Assembly (NCBI GenBank): GCA_031254685.1
Contig: JAIRTZ010000103.1
Coordinates: 1 to 36,910, forward strand
Direction of reading: 5' to 3'
Length of the DNA: 36,910 nt
Origin: Methanomassiliicoccaceae archaeon
Lineage (GTDB): Archaea > Thermoplasmatota > Thermoplasmata > Methanomassiliicoccales > Methanomethylophilaceae
Each line of letters starts with the position of its first letter. The first letter of the stretch is position 1. Positions 15,677-26,070 of this stretch are shown in pieces. Made by a program: the position numbers and the translations under genes. The notes under the pieces are model-generated. The model made no database searches. It was not told the origin of the DNA and worked only from the letters and a program-made list of their open reading frames with translations.

Positions 15677-18600
15677 ATGAAGATCCATACAGTGCTTATC
15701 ATACTGCTGGTGGCCGCTTTGCCGCTGGCCGCCGCTGTCATCGGGGAGAGCGCGTCAGGCGCCGGAAAGATACCCGGGCTCGCGGGGAACGGGACGGGCG
15801 CAGACCCGTATCTGATATCCTCGGCGGCCGACCTGCGGACCATGTCCGCGTCGTACCAGAACCACAGCGGCGCGACCTACAGACAGACCGCCGACATTGT
15901 TTTCAGCGACACGGCCTTCCCGGGGGACAAGGCATACGTGCTGACATCCGTCTCCGGCGGAAAGGTGAAGGGCACCATAACCGTGAATGCCAAAACGGTG
16001 AGCACGGCCACGTCTGTGAAACTGTATCTGAACGGAAATCCGGTGGCCGTGAAGATTCAGGGCAAACTTGTAGAATTCGAAGTTGATACTGGAACGCTGA
16101 AGGACTCCAACTCTCTCGCCGCGACCGGGACCATCGAAGGGAACAGCTTCGGGATCGCCGTGAACTTTTCAAAGGCCGCCGCTGCCGATATGTCCGTATC
16201 CGCCCCGATAAGGGGGAACTTCACGCCGATAGGTACGAATGACGTACCGTTCGTCGGCACCTATGACGGCAACGGACGTTCCATTACCGGTATAAAGGTC
16301 GTCTCAACGGGTCCCGACGACGCCTGCACCGGTCTTTTCGGCAAGACCGGGAGCGGAACGATATACGATGTCACGATATTATCGAAAAATGACAACGCAT
16401 CATATTTTCTCACGAACGCCGTCAGCAAGAATTCTTACCAGTACGTGACCTCGCCGCCCCAGACGCTCGCATCCTACACCGGCAGCATCGTCGGCTGCGC
16501 GGCTCCCGGCACATCGGTGATCGCATGCCGGAACGAGGCCACGGTGCTCTCGGAAACGGAATTAGCTAAATATTACCTCTTCACCGGCATGTCCGGATTC
16601 CTGAACATCACCCGTAATTTTAATTTTGAAGCGGCATCGTACACCGGCGGGATAGCCGGATACGGGACCGGATACATGTACAGATGCGAAAATACCGGCA
16701 ATGTGATATCCTCGCTGAATTCGTCGTTCACATACAACGTTTCCAACGATCCGTTCGACGCGTCCAACAAATACAAATGCACATTCAATATCTCCGCGTG
16801 CAACTATGCCGGAGGGCTCCTCGGATACACGGAGACCGCGGACGTCTCCTCCTCCGGGAATACCGGCCTTGTGTCCGCGCTCAGCAGCTATTTCGTAAAG
16901 ATCGATCACACCCAATATCTGGACAACATCACCGCAACCCTGAACGAAACGTTCGTCACCTCCTCCGGCGGCATCGTCGGCTCGGCGCAGAAGGGCATTA
17001 TCTCAGATGTGTACAACTACGGGGCGGTTGCCGCCGATTGCGACTTTACGCACAGGACGCTGAAGACGATAGCGGAGAAGGATGTTCAGTCATTCACGTT
17101 CGACCTGTCCGCCGGGGGAATAGCGGGCAGGCTCGGGAACATCGAGATAAAGAGGGCGTACAACAGGGCCTCCGTCACCGCGGGCGGGACGGTCACTGCG
17201 ACACTCAACAGCATACAGAATGCCGGCGGGGTGCGTTATGCAGGCCAGATCGTCGGAATGGCGAAGAGCGACCCCGTAACCCTGACCGCCTGTTATTACA
17301 CCGACATCTCGGCAGGCCTTCCGGTGACCGGGAATCGAAGCCACACGGCGACGAAGATACCGGCGTCCGAAAAATTGTCATCAGCAACATTCCCCGCATG
17401 GGATTTCAGCAAGACGTGGGCGATATCGGATAACGGGACGGTCACGGTATCCGTGCGCAACCCGCTGACGATCATAGACAGATCGGGGACGAATGAGGGT
17501 ACTGTGAGATATTCCATAGACAGTCAGCACACGTTCGACGCCGGCGGCACCCTTTCCGGCTACGTTGACAGGAAAGGCTTCGCGGTAACGCTGAAGGAGG
17601 ACTACAAAAGTTCCGTCATATCGTTGTACATCACGTCAGGGAATGACAAGATATTCCTGACGAAGGACGGCAGCGGCAGATATCAGGTGCCTCAGAGTTA
17701 CCTTGTGTTCGGCGGCCCCGTGACGGTGAACATCGACGGTCTTGTCGCCGACCCGGTACGTAACATGAAGATCGAGGACAGATCGAACACGAACGACAGC
17801 GCAATAAAATATTCGATAGACAGGACGCATACCTTCGCCTCAGGCATTCTCTCGTCGCAGATCGACAAGAGGGGCTTCGCACTTACGCTGAAGAAGGATT
17901 ACGAGGGATCGGACATACAGCTGTACGTGATGGATGCCGGGAAAAGGACGGTGCTTGCGAAGGAGGGCGGCAGATATATCGTTCCGCTGCAGCACATCAT
18001 CGCCGCGACGACCGTGACGGTGTATATCGAAGGCCTCGTCGCCGATCCGGTACGCGAGATGAAGATAATCGACACATCGGAATTTTACGACCCCGCAGGA
18101 AAATATCTGATCGAAAGGCAGCACTCGTTCGATGGCGAGGGCACTCTGACGGCGCAGGTCGACAAGTGGGGCTTCCTTGTCGCATTGAAGAAGGATTACC
18201 TGTCATCGGAGATATAGCTGTACGTGATCGACGGCGGCAAGAAGACGGCCCTTACGAAGGAGGTCGGCAGATATATCATTCCGGTGCAGCACCTTCTGAA
18301 CTCATCGACCGTGACGGTGTACATGGACGGCCTCGTCGCCGATCCGGTCAGGGATATGGTCATCGTCGACACATCGGACACATTCGACGGTACGATCAGG
18401 TATACGATAGACAGGGCGCACATCTTCTGCGCCGGCACACTCTACGCGGATATCGACAAGACGGGATTCGTGCTTACGCTGCTCGGAGATTACGTCAGGT
18501 CCGACATTGAGATCTATGTCGCACTCGGTGACGAAAGGATATACCTCACGAAGGACGGCAGCGGAAAATACATCGTTCCGGTGGAGATCATCCTCGGCGC

Positions 18601-20080
18601 GGACATCGTGACGCTGAGCATCGACGGCCTCGTCGCCGACCCGCTACGCGGGATGACGATCATCGACGCATCCGGAACATACTACGGGAACGCCAAGTAT
18701 TCGATAGACAGGGAGCACTCGTTCGACGGCAGCACACTCTACGCGGATATCGACAAGACGGGATTCGCGATCACGCTGATGAGAGATTACATTAACTCGG
18801 ACATCGCGATCTATTTGCTCATCGGTGACGAAAGGACGCTCCTCGAGACCGACGGCGACGGCAGATATGTCATTCCGCTCCGGACGCTCATCGACGCGGA
18901 TAAGATCGCATTATGCATCGAAGGCCTCGTCGCCGACCCGATACGTGAGATGACAATCGCCGACCCATCGGGAATGCACTGCGGGAACGCCAAGTATTCG
19001 ATTGACAGGGAGCACTCGTTCGATACGAACGGCGTTCTGTACGCGGATATCGACAGCAAAGGATTTGCGATCGCCCTCTCGGAGGATTACAAGGGATCGG
19101 ACATCAGGATATACATGATCCTCGCTGACGGAAGGACGCTTCTCGAAACGGACGGGGACGGCAGATATATGATCCCGCTGATGACACTTCTCGACGCGGA
19201 TATCATCGCATTATGCATCGAAGGCCTCGTTGCCGACCCGGTACGGGAGATGACCATCGCCGACAGATCGGGATATTATTACGGGATTGCCAAGTATTCG
19301 ATAGACGGGCCGCACTCATTCGACAAGGACGGCCGTCTGTCCGGCATCATCGATAAGACGGGGTTCGCGATCACGCTGATGACGGATTATTCGTCATCGG
19401 ACATAGAGGTGTACATGACGGTCGGCGGCATCGCGACGGCGGTCGGGAAGGACGGCAGCGGAAAATACATCGTTCCGCTGGAGACGCTTCTCGCGTCGCC
19501 ATCGGTGACCTTATTCATCGAAGGTCTCGTTGCGGACCCGGTACGCGATCTGGTGATGATCGACGTATCCGAGGGATCCGACGGTACGGTAAGATATGCG
19601 ACAGATCTGGAACACTCATTCGATCCGGACGGGATCCTTTTCGGAAAGATCGGCAGGACGGGTTTCGCTGTCACGCCGGAGGAGGGATACAATGTCTCCG
19701 GGATCTCGATATACATGACCCTCGGGGACGGGAGGCTCTACATTGAAAAAGACGCGGAAGGCAGATATATCGTCCCTCTGGAATATATTCTCGTCGCGGA
19801 AACGGTGACATTATACATTGACGGCATCATGAAAAACATTCCCGCCGCAGATGATAATGATGACGATAAAGATGACGATGACAAGATCGATCATAAAAAT
19901 GACGGCGGAGCGATCATCGCCGCGGACCCCGGAGGGCCCGGGATGCTGGCATTTATATGCGTATTCGTCTTTATCGCACTCGGCGCGGGGTTGACCGCGG
20001 TCAACACATTGCGCACAAGGTCGATACTGAGGCTCTGCGGCAAGGGGGATACGGATGATAAAGAGAATGAGCAAACTTGA
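15677..20080 (+). CDS. giant repeat surface protein with an in-frame TAG (pyrrolysine candidate)
   Basis: Read through the TAG at 18215-18217, this is one 1467-residue exported protein with the TAG as residue 847. The signal peptide covers about residues 1-27. The N-terminal part (about 30-590) resembles GLUG/adhesin-type beta-helix proteins (GTGADPYLISSAADL, GTYDGNGRSITGIKV, YTGGIAGYG, SGGIVGSAQKG). Eight repeats of about 98-100 residues follow, each near the form IIDxSG..YSID..HSFD...L.A.IDK.GFAITL..DY..SDI.IY ... GRYIVPL ... IEGLVADPVR. An Asp/Lys-rich linker, one transmembrane helix and a cytoplasmic tail end it. The TAG lies inside repeat 3 where repeat 2 has CAG (Gln). Without readthrough the N-terminal product would have no membrane anchor and the C-terminal frame (GTG at 18224) no signal peptide. 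The alternative is a very recent nonsense mutation. The final stop is TGA. Confidence 0.75.
17461..19830 (+). repeat. eight tandem protein repeats of about 297 bp
   Basis: Units begin near 17461, 17762, 18056, 18353, 18650, 18947, 19247 and 19547. Each ends in (I/M)(D/E)GLVADPxR except the last, which leads into the linker. Units 5 and 6 are the most alike, sharing KYSIDREHSFD and RTLLETDGDGRY, suggesting recent duplication or gene conversion. Confidence 0.88.
18215..18217 (+). other. in-frame amber codon, possible pyrrolysine site
   Basis: The context is GAG ATA TAG CTG TAC GTG ATC GAC. The matching positions of repeat 2 read GAC ATA CAG CTG TAC GTG ATG GAT, so one C-to-T change separates sense from amber. 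The frame stays open for 1.86 kb afterwards with repeat structure intact. Confidence 0.6.
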
Positions 20081-20660
20081 CGAGTTCTGCATGCCGGAGG
20101 TCTTTGTCATCGATACCGAGACCACCGGCCTCGACGGCGCGCCCAAGGATAAGGTCGTGGATATCGCGATATGCAGGGTCACCTTGGGCGGGGACAGCGT
20201 CGACACGGTATATTCATCGATCGTCGGCCACGATACCTCGAAGTGGAACAATGAGCTCAGGCACGCGTGGATATTCGAGAACACCGACCTCACCGCGGAA
20301 ATGGTCCGCAATGCGCCGCCTGAAGCGGACGTGGTGCGCGATGTCTCGCGGATACTCAGCGGAAAGAATGTCACAAGCTTCAATTATTCCTTTGATTTCG
20401 ACAAGTTCCTGTACAGACAGCCGTGGTCCCTGCGCGATATCATCGTTCCGTTCAAATGCGTCATGATAGCGTCCAAGGACGTCTGCAGACTGCCGGGGAT
20501 GTACGAGGATTACAAATATCCGAGGCTCGACCAGGCGTACTCCATGATCGTCAAAGGAGACCCGGCGGGGATCGCCGGAAAGCAGGCGCACAGGGCGCTG
20601 TCGGATGCCGTGATGGCGTCATACATCTTACTGGAACTTTACAGAACGGGGCACTACTGA
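20055..20660 (+). CDS. DEDDh 3'-5' exonuclease (DnaQ/RNase T-like)
   Basis: A 201-residue protein with all three Exo motifs: VIDTETTGLDG (Asp, Glu of Exo I), SFNYSFDFDKF (Exo II Asp) and AHRALSDA (His and Asp of Exo III), the DEDDh arrangement. It is a stand-alone exonuclease of the DnaQ-like superfamily, trimming DNA or RNA 3' ends; the substrate is not evident. The reading frame overlaps the end of the surface-protein gene by 26 bp if it starts at the ATG at 20055; ATGs at 20067 and 20091 are also possible and keep the catalytic core. Its 3' end overlaps the convergent P-type ATPase gene by 7 bp. The stop is TGA. Confidence 0.85.
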   Translation: MIKRMSKLDEFCMPEVFVIDTETTGLDGAPKDKVVDIAICRVTLGGDSVDTVYSSIVGHDTSKWNNELRHAWIFENTDLTAEMVRNAPPEADVVRDVSRILSGKNVTSFNYSFDFDKFLYRQPWSLRDIIVPFKCVMIASKDVCRLPGMYEDYKYPRLDQAYSMIVKGDPAGIAGKQAHRALSDAVMASYILLELYRTGHY

Positions 20661-23203
20661 TCCTTCTTCTTGCGGATGCTCTTGAGGCGCAGCGAATACA
20701 GCCATTCGGTGAAGTTGGTGGCCTTCTCGAGTATCCCGTTCCTTAATACCCATCGCGTGACGAAGAACCATGCGACCGCCACCCCGATCGTGACCGCATA
20801 GATCGGCCAAGGCAGCGGCGGTATATCGACGAACTCAGAGAACACGGGATAGTTGAACACCCCCCAGTACGCCAGCGCAAGCAGGCCGAAGAGAAGGAAT
20901 GCGAGTATGGTCGGTTTGATGTCCTTTGCGATCCTTCCGTCAACGGAGAAGAATCTGAACCGCGGGACGACGACCGTCATCTGCGCTATCGCCACGACGA
21001 CAAGGAACAGCAGCAGCGAGTTGCGTGCGACGATCTCCGGGATGGCGTCCTCTGTGGCGTTGTTGAAACCGAACAGCGCGAGATCGCCTGATGTGAGGTC
21101 GACCCTGAATATCCCGTCGAACAGATGATGGCTCATACCGATATGGAAGAACGAGTACAGCAGCATCCCGAATATCGTTATCAGGATCGCCGTCGGTATC
21201 GCGAACCTGAGCACCTCCGGTAAGATCGAGCCCTCGACCTTCGACGGCTTCGCCCATACCACCATGAAGAACGACCCGATCGAAAGACCGATGATGGCAT
21301 AGAACGTCGCCGTTATCGGAACGAGCGGGGGCGCGTGGAACAGGATTATCGTAAGGAAGACGAGCAGGCATATCACGAAGTTCCTGGAAAGATACATCTT
21401 CAGTATGTCGCGCATCCCCGACACGGTGCGGTTGCCCTCGATCATGGCCTTCGGCAATGCCGAGAAATCATCCGACATAAGTACCATGTCGGCCACCCCG
21501 CGCGCGGCGCCGCTCCCGCTCTGCAGCGCCACACCGACGTTGGCCTCTTTCAGCGACCTCACATCGTTCACGCCGTCGCCGACCATTGCGACGTATCTCC
21601 CGCTGTCCTTCAGTGTTTTTATCACCATCTGCTTCTGATCGGGCTTCATGCGTCCGAAGATGTTCGTCTCAAGTATCCTTTCCTTCCTCGCGGGATCGCT
21701 CAGCTTATCAAGCTCATCGCCGGAAAGTATCTTCCTTTCGCCGGGGAGCCCGGCGATCATGAACAGCGAGTTCACGGCCTCGGGGTCGTCGCCCGATAAT
21801 ATCCTGATCTCCATGCCGTTGTCGATGAACTTGTTCATCGTATCCCTGCAGTCCGGTCTTACCTCATCCTCGATCGCTATAACCGCGACAGGTTCGAGAT
21901 CGGGAAGTATCGGAACGTCTCCGTCATAGAATCCGCCGCCCGCACCGGTCGCGAGGACAACGGCCCTCAGCCCGCGCGAGGAATATTCTTTCACGGCATT
22001 CTCGATGCCCTTGGTATCGGTCATATTCCTGGAGAGGACATTGAACGCCCCCATTATCAGCATCACTTCGTCATCGCCTTCGATAACGCGTACGCCGGAA
22101 TATTTGCGCTCGGGAGAGAACATTATCTCGTCAACGAGTTCCGTCTCGGTCTTTCCGTATCTGTTCGCTATCGCGTCTATCGTCTTGTTCCTGCTGCCGG
22201 TGGCGGATGCGAACACCGTCGCGTAATGTTCCGCCAGGGCCAGATCGGTCACGGGGGTGATGCTGTTGAATACCAGACGGTTCGTGGTTATCGTTCCCGT
22301 CTTGTCCATACAGACGGTGTCCACGTGGCTTATCGATTCTGTTGCGTTCGCCCTCTGCAGGAGGACGCCAGAGTCGGACATGCGCACAGCGGCGATCATA
22401 TACGCGATCACAAGCATCGGAAAGAGCCCGATGGGCACCATGTCGAGAATGACCTCGGCCATCTTGGCGCTCTCTGCGCTGTTGATGTCGACGATGCTGT
22501 GCGTCGTGAGGACGTTCCAAAGGATCATCACCGCGAGATAGACCAATGCGATGGCCATCATGAACTTGGTCACCGCGCCGGTCTCCATTTGCAAAAGGCT
22601 GAGTTTGTTGTCAAATTTCTTCGCGCTCGCAAGCATCTTCGCCGCGAACGTCCTGTCTCCGAAGACGGTCACCTGATAATATCCTTCGCCGGTGACGCAG
22701 TGAGAGCCCGAGTATATCATGTCGTCGGCCTTTTTTCTCACTGTCCGGGATTCTCCGGTCAGCAGGGATTCATCCATCTCTATGGAACGGACCTTAAGGA
22801 GGACGCCGTCGACCAGCGCCTGGTCGCCGCTCCGGAGATGGATCACGTCGTCCTTCACGATCATCGATTGATCTATCTCCTCCTCGATGCCGTTCCTGAT
22901 GACGGCCACCTTCGGCCTCATGAGCAGCGCGATCTTATCCAATCGGCGCTTCGCCCGGATCTCCTGTATCGTCGCGATCACGATGTTTATCGTTATCATC
23001 CCGACCGCCGCCAATGCGCTCGGGATCTCGTGGAAATAAAGGAGAACGGCGCCCAGCGAGAACAGTATGAGGTTGAATATCGTCAGAACATTTCTGGTGA
23101 CGATATCAAAATAGGTCCTGCTGACGACAGGCTCCACGGAATTGATCTCTTTGTTGGAGATCCTTTCGGCAACCTGGCTGTCCGTCAGTCCCTCGAATTC
23201 CAT
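20654..23203 (-). CDS. P-type cation-transporting ATPase, P2-like (CtpE-type)
   Basis: An ion pump of about 849 residues. The phosphorylation motif DKTGTITTN has its Asp at about residue 300, the A-domain carries MDESLLTGES, the hinge is MVGDGVNDVRSL, and the M4 ion-binding region reads MVPIGLFPMLVIAYM. The N-terminus (FEGLTDSQVAERI, SRTYFDIVTRNVLTIFNLIL) and overall length resemble CtpE-like calcium ATPases more than heavy-metal pumps: no CPC motif and no N-terminal metal-binding domain. Ion specificity is inference. The start was set at the ATG at 23203 and not at the far end of the open frame, since the extra 46 residues overlap the helicase gene and a TATA box lies 23 nt before this ATG (leaderless). 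The stop is TAG, with an in-frame TAA five codons later. Confidence 0.9.
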   Translation of the reverse strand: MEFEGLTDSQVAERISNKEINSVEPVVSRTYFDIVTRNVLTIFNLILFSLGAVLLYFHEIPSALAAVGMITINIVIATIQEIRAKRRLDKIALLMRPKVAVIRNGIEEEIDQSMIVKDDVIHLRSGDQALVDGVLLKVRSIEMDESLLTGESRTVRKKADDMIYSGSHCVTGEGYYQVTVFGDRTFAAKMLASAKKFDNKLSLLQMETGAVTKFMMAIALVYLAVMILWNVLTTHSIVDINSAESAKMAEVILDMVPIGLFPMLVIAYMIAAVRMSDSGVLLQRANATESISHVDTVCMDKTGTITTNRLVFNSITPVTDLALAEHYATVFASATGSRNKTIDAIANRYGKTETELVDEIMFSPERKYSGVRVIEGDDEVMLIMGAFNVLSRNMTDTKGIENAVKEYSSRGLRAVVLATGAGGGFYDGDVPILPDLEPVAVIAIEDEVRPDCRDTMNKFIDNGMEIRILSGDDPEAVNSLFMIAGLPGERKILSGDELDKLSDPARKERILETNIFGRMKPDQKQMVIKTLKDSGRYVAMVGDGVNDVRSLKEANVGVALQSGSGAARGVADMVLMSDDFSALPKAMIEGNRTVSGMRDILKMYLSRNFVICLLVFLTIILFHAPPLVPITATFYAIIGLSIGSFFMVVWAKPSKVEGSILPEVLRFAIPTAILITIFGMLLYSFFHIGMSHHLFDGIFRVDLTSGDLALFGFNNATEDAIPEIVARNSLLLFLVVVAIAQMTVVVPRFRFFSVDGRIAKDIKPTILAFLLFGLLALAYWGVFNYPVFSEFVDIPPLPWPIYAVTIGVAVAWFFVTRWVLRNGILEKATNFTEWLYSLRLKSIRKKKDQ

Positions 23204-23215
23204 ATACGTAAATCG

Positions 23216-23238
23216 CACACGCTTATAAAAAACGTGTG
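23216..23238 (-). promoter_or_regulatory. P-type ATPase promoter: inverted repeat around the TATA box
   Basis: CACACG (23216-23221) and CGTGTG (23233-23238) form a 6-bp inverted repeat with an 11-nt centre that contains the TATA box (TTATAA). A regulator bound here would block TBP access, as expected for ion-responsive control. On the minus strand CACACG-TTTTTT could also help end the helicase transcript, whose stop is 4 nt away. Confidence 0.5.
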
Positions 23239-23241
23239 AGG

Positions 23242-26070
23242 TCATCCGCCCGCGAAGGAGGCGATACGCTGATAAATCTCGTCGATGCCGATCGGTTCCA
23301 CGGTAACGGAGATGCCTTGCGACACATAGTCGATCACGCATACCACGGGCTTCCCGAGCGACGACGCGGCGTGCGCGTAAACGCTCATCTGAATACGGTA
23401 ACGCGGCTCGTTGTCACGATTCATGTCGGTCTTGAAATCATGGACCTCCACGCGGTCCTTGAATATCGCCAGCATGTCGATGCGCCCGGCGATGACCGTG
23501 TCCTTCATCGGAAGGGAACAATCCGTTTCCGTCAGTATCTCCGCGCCCTTCAGGGAATCGTATATCTTTCTGATGTATCTTGTCTCATCATCGCTGACGC
23601 TCGGGATCATCCCGGACATTATCCTCTGCGCATCCTTGTGGACGCGTATCCCGTGATCGGCGCCCTTTCCTCCGCCGCTCTCCTCGTATGCGCCCATGAT
23701 GTCGTGCAGGGATATCCGGTTCATACGGGGCTCATATCCCGGGACGGACGGTCTTTCGTTCACCGCCGCCGTCACGGTCCGCTCCCGCTTCTCAAGTATC
23801 GGGTCCGTATCGGTCATTTCGCCGTCGCAGACGTCCCTGATGAAATATGACGGCTTGGTGCCGAAGCAGGTCATCGTTATGTACTGCCTGGCGCGCGACA
23901 GCGCCACGAAGAACAATCTCCGTTCCTCGTCGCGGTCCGGCGGAAGACTGTCGATGATGTTCCATTTCCAGCATTTGAACACCTTGTGATGTTTGCCCGT
24001 CACAACGTAATCGTTCTTCAGGCGCACGCCGTACAGCGGGTCGAACGCGATCACCGAATCATCATGCTTGTCGAGCGGCATCTTGCTCATCGTCAGCCCC
24101 CCGACGATGACGATCGGATATTCGAGCCCCTTCGATTTGTGCATCGTCTGTATCATAACGGAGCGGCCGTCAAGCGGCGCGTCGACGTTGTATCTCGATC
24201 CCCTTTTCATATCCGTTTCGATGAGCCCGATCATCTCCGATATCGTCAGCATGCTGCCGCTGTGCGTTGACGATATCGTTGAGATTATGGACTGCGTGAT
24301 ATCGTTGTTCAATCCGTGGTATGCGAATATCGACGTCAGCAGGTCGTTTATCCTCCGTCTCTTCGTCCTCAGCGTCTCGCGATGCCTCTCCATCCCGTCG
24401 GGTATGCACGGGACGCCGTGCCTGGGGAACATCGCGCGCAGCTCCGCGAGCGTGTATCCCGAGTCGGCGAGTATCGTCACGGGGCCGCGGAGGTCGGTGC
24501 GGTTGTTGATGTATCTCAGCCAGGCGAGCACAAGCTTTCCCTCGCGGGTGTCCATGATGCTGACATCGCCCTGGAGATGCGCCGGTATCCCGTAACGGTC
24601 GGCTTCGTTCTTTATGTCGATGCACATCTTGTTCGCCCTGCACAATACCGCGATGTCGCCGTATTCCGGCTGTCTGTCGCGGATGATATTTCCGTCGGCA
24701 TCGTAAACGGGGATGCGGTACCGCGGGTCCGTTACGTATTCGGTGATCCTCTGCAATATCGCAAGCTTTTCCTTGTCGTATGTTTCCGCATGCAGTCTTT
24801 CCGCGTGCGTATATCCGCCGTGGTCCCTGAACGCCGTCAGCTGCGTCACGTTCGCGTCAAGGTATGCGGTGTCGATCGTCTCATCCTTCCTTGCCCTGCA
24901 CCGGAGCGTCCTGAACGCGGCGTCGATGACCGTCTGCGAACTTCTGTAGTTCTCGGTCAGCGGCAGCGAAACAGGTTCGCCGTCGAACGGAACGACACGT
25001 TTCTCCCCTTTGTTCAGGAATCTCGTCATTTCCGCGAGGCGCTCTCTGAAATGTATCATGTTGTCGACGCTCGCGTACCTGAATCCGTAGATTCCCTGCT
25101 TCCAGTCGCCGACGGCGCAGAGGTTCGGTTCACGGAGGATCAGGAGCGATATCATGAACTGCAGTTCGTTCGTATCCTGGAACTCGTCCACCATTACGTA
25201 ACGGAAGGACATCATCTTCCTGACCCGCTTGCTCGAGTAAAGGATGATGAACGCGAACAGCGCGTTCAGGCCGAACGTCAGCCTGTTGTCGGATATCGAC
25301 GATCGTATGTATTCGTAATAGACGCCGTTGATGAACCGCAGGAGAAGCGCCCTCGGGTCGTTCGCGGCCTCCTTTATCATTTCCCCGGTCACCTCATCCA
25401 GTCTTCTGTCCGGCGGCAGGTCGTTGGCCGCCGCGGAGTACCGCACGTTCGCTCTCTCGGTATTCTTTGATAACTTTTCGATAAGCTTTTCGGTGTCCCC
25501 GAACAGCGAGTCCCTGCTGCGCCCGAACCATCCCTCGTCGTGCGTCGGCGCGATGCCGATGGCCATCAGCCGTTGGATGACGTCGTACACATCCGACGCG
25601 GACGTTCCGACGATCGCCGGTATATTTCCGTATATGTGCCCGTATCTTCTGATGAACCGGGTGTACACGTTCCTGAAATATTCTTGGTCAATGGTCTCAT
25701 TCTGCACAAGCCTGGCGTTCCTCGTAAGTGTTTCCTTCGTCTTGAAGAACTCTTTCACCGTTTCCGGCGATTCCATCACCACCCGCAGACAGAATGCATC
25801 GAACGTCGACGAGCGGACGGCGGACGCATCGGCGTCCGCAGACGAACAAAGCATCTCGCTCTTCACGCGCCCCTCCATCTCCAGGGCGGCGTTGTTGGTG
25901 AACGTCAGCAGAAGGATGTCGGACGGGGCAACCTCCTTTCTGAGGATGTTAAGGTATCTCTGCACGATGGTGTGCGTCTTCCCGGTGCCCGGCCCGGCAT
26001 CCACGGCGACGATGCCGTCCGTCGTCTCCGCGATCTTCTGCTGGCGCTCATTCAGATTCGTCATCGTCAC
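23242..26070 (-). CDS. addA: AddA-like UvrD-family helicase fused to a PD-(D/E)XK nuclease
   Basis: A superfamily 1A helicase of 942 residues with Walker A AGPGTGKTHT (about 25-34), motif Ia TFTNNAALEM, motif II MVDEFQDTNELQ, motif IV LTENYRSS, motif V IQTMHKSKGLEYPIVIVGG and motif VI VALSRARQYI. The C-terminal 150 residues add a RecB-type nuclease: GRIDMLAIFKDRVEVHDFKTD provides the Asp and the D-x-K. This helicase-nuclease layout matches bacterial AddA, which unwinds and resects double-strand breaks with AddB. The gene for the AddB-like partner lies directly upstream and overlaps by 23 bp. Such pairs are uncommon in archaea, where HerA-NurA does resection, so transfer from bacteria is likely. 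The stop is TGA. Confidence 0.88.
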   Translation of the reverse strand: MTMTNLNERQQKIAETTDGIVAVDAGPGTGKTHTIVQRYLNILRKEVAPSDILLLTFTNNAALEMEGRVKSEMLCSSADADASAVRSSTFDAFCLRVVMESPETVKEFFKTKETLTRNARLVQNETIDQEYFRNVYTRFIRRYGHIYGNIPAIVGTSASDVYDVIQRLMAIGIAPTHDEGWFGRSRDSLFGDTEKLIEKLSKNTERANVRYSAAANDLPPDRRLDEVTGEMIKEAANDPRALLLRFINGVYYEYIRSSISDNRLTFGLNALFAFIILYSSKRVRKMMSFRYVMVDEFQDTNELQFMISLLILREPNLCAVGDWKQGIYGFRYASVDNMIHFRERLAEMTRFLNKGEKRVVPFDGEPVSLPLTENYRSSQTVIDAAFRTLRCRARKDETIDTAYLDANVTQLTAFRDHGGYTHAERLHAETYDKEKLAILQRITEYVTDPRYRIPVYDADGNIIRDRQPEYGDIAVLCRANKMCIDIKNEADRYGIPAHLQGDVSIMDTREGKLVLAWLRYINNRTDLRGPVTILADSGYTLAELRAMFPRHGVPCIPDGMERHRETLRTKRRRINDLLTSIFAYHGLNNDITQSIISTISSTHSGSMLTISEMIGLIETDMKRGSRYNVDAPLDGRSVMIQTMHKSKGLEYPIVIVGGLTMSKMPLDKHDDSVIAFDPLYGVRLKNDYVVTGKHHKVFKCWKWNIIDSLPPDRDEERRLFFVALSRARQYITMTCFGTKPSYFIRDVCDGEMTDTDPILEKRERTVTAAVNERPSVPGYEPRMNRISLHDIMGAYEESGGGKGADHGIRVHKDAQRIMSGMIPSVSDDETRYIRKIYDSLKGAEILTETDCSLPMKDTVIAGRIDMLAIFKDRVEVHDFKTDMNRDNEPRYRIQMSVYAHAASSLGKPVVCVIDYVSQGISVTVEPIGIDEIYQRIASFAGG

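Noticed and set aside
18224..20080. A separate gene starting at GTG 18224
   Set aside because: It would begin in the middle of a repeat unit, has no signal peptide although it ends in a membrane anchor, and has no promoter or SD. It is better read as the continuation of the frame beyond the TAG.
23204..23341. 46-residue N-terminal extension of the P-type ATPase
   Set aside because: It overlaps the 3' part of the helicase gene and contains the TATA box itself; its sequence is Arg-rich and unlike the family.
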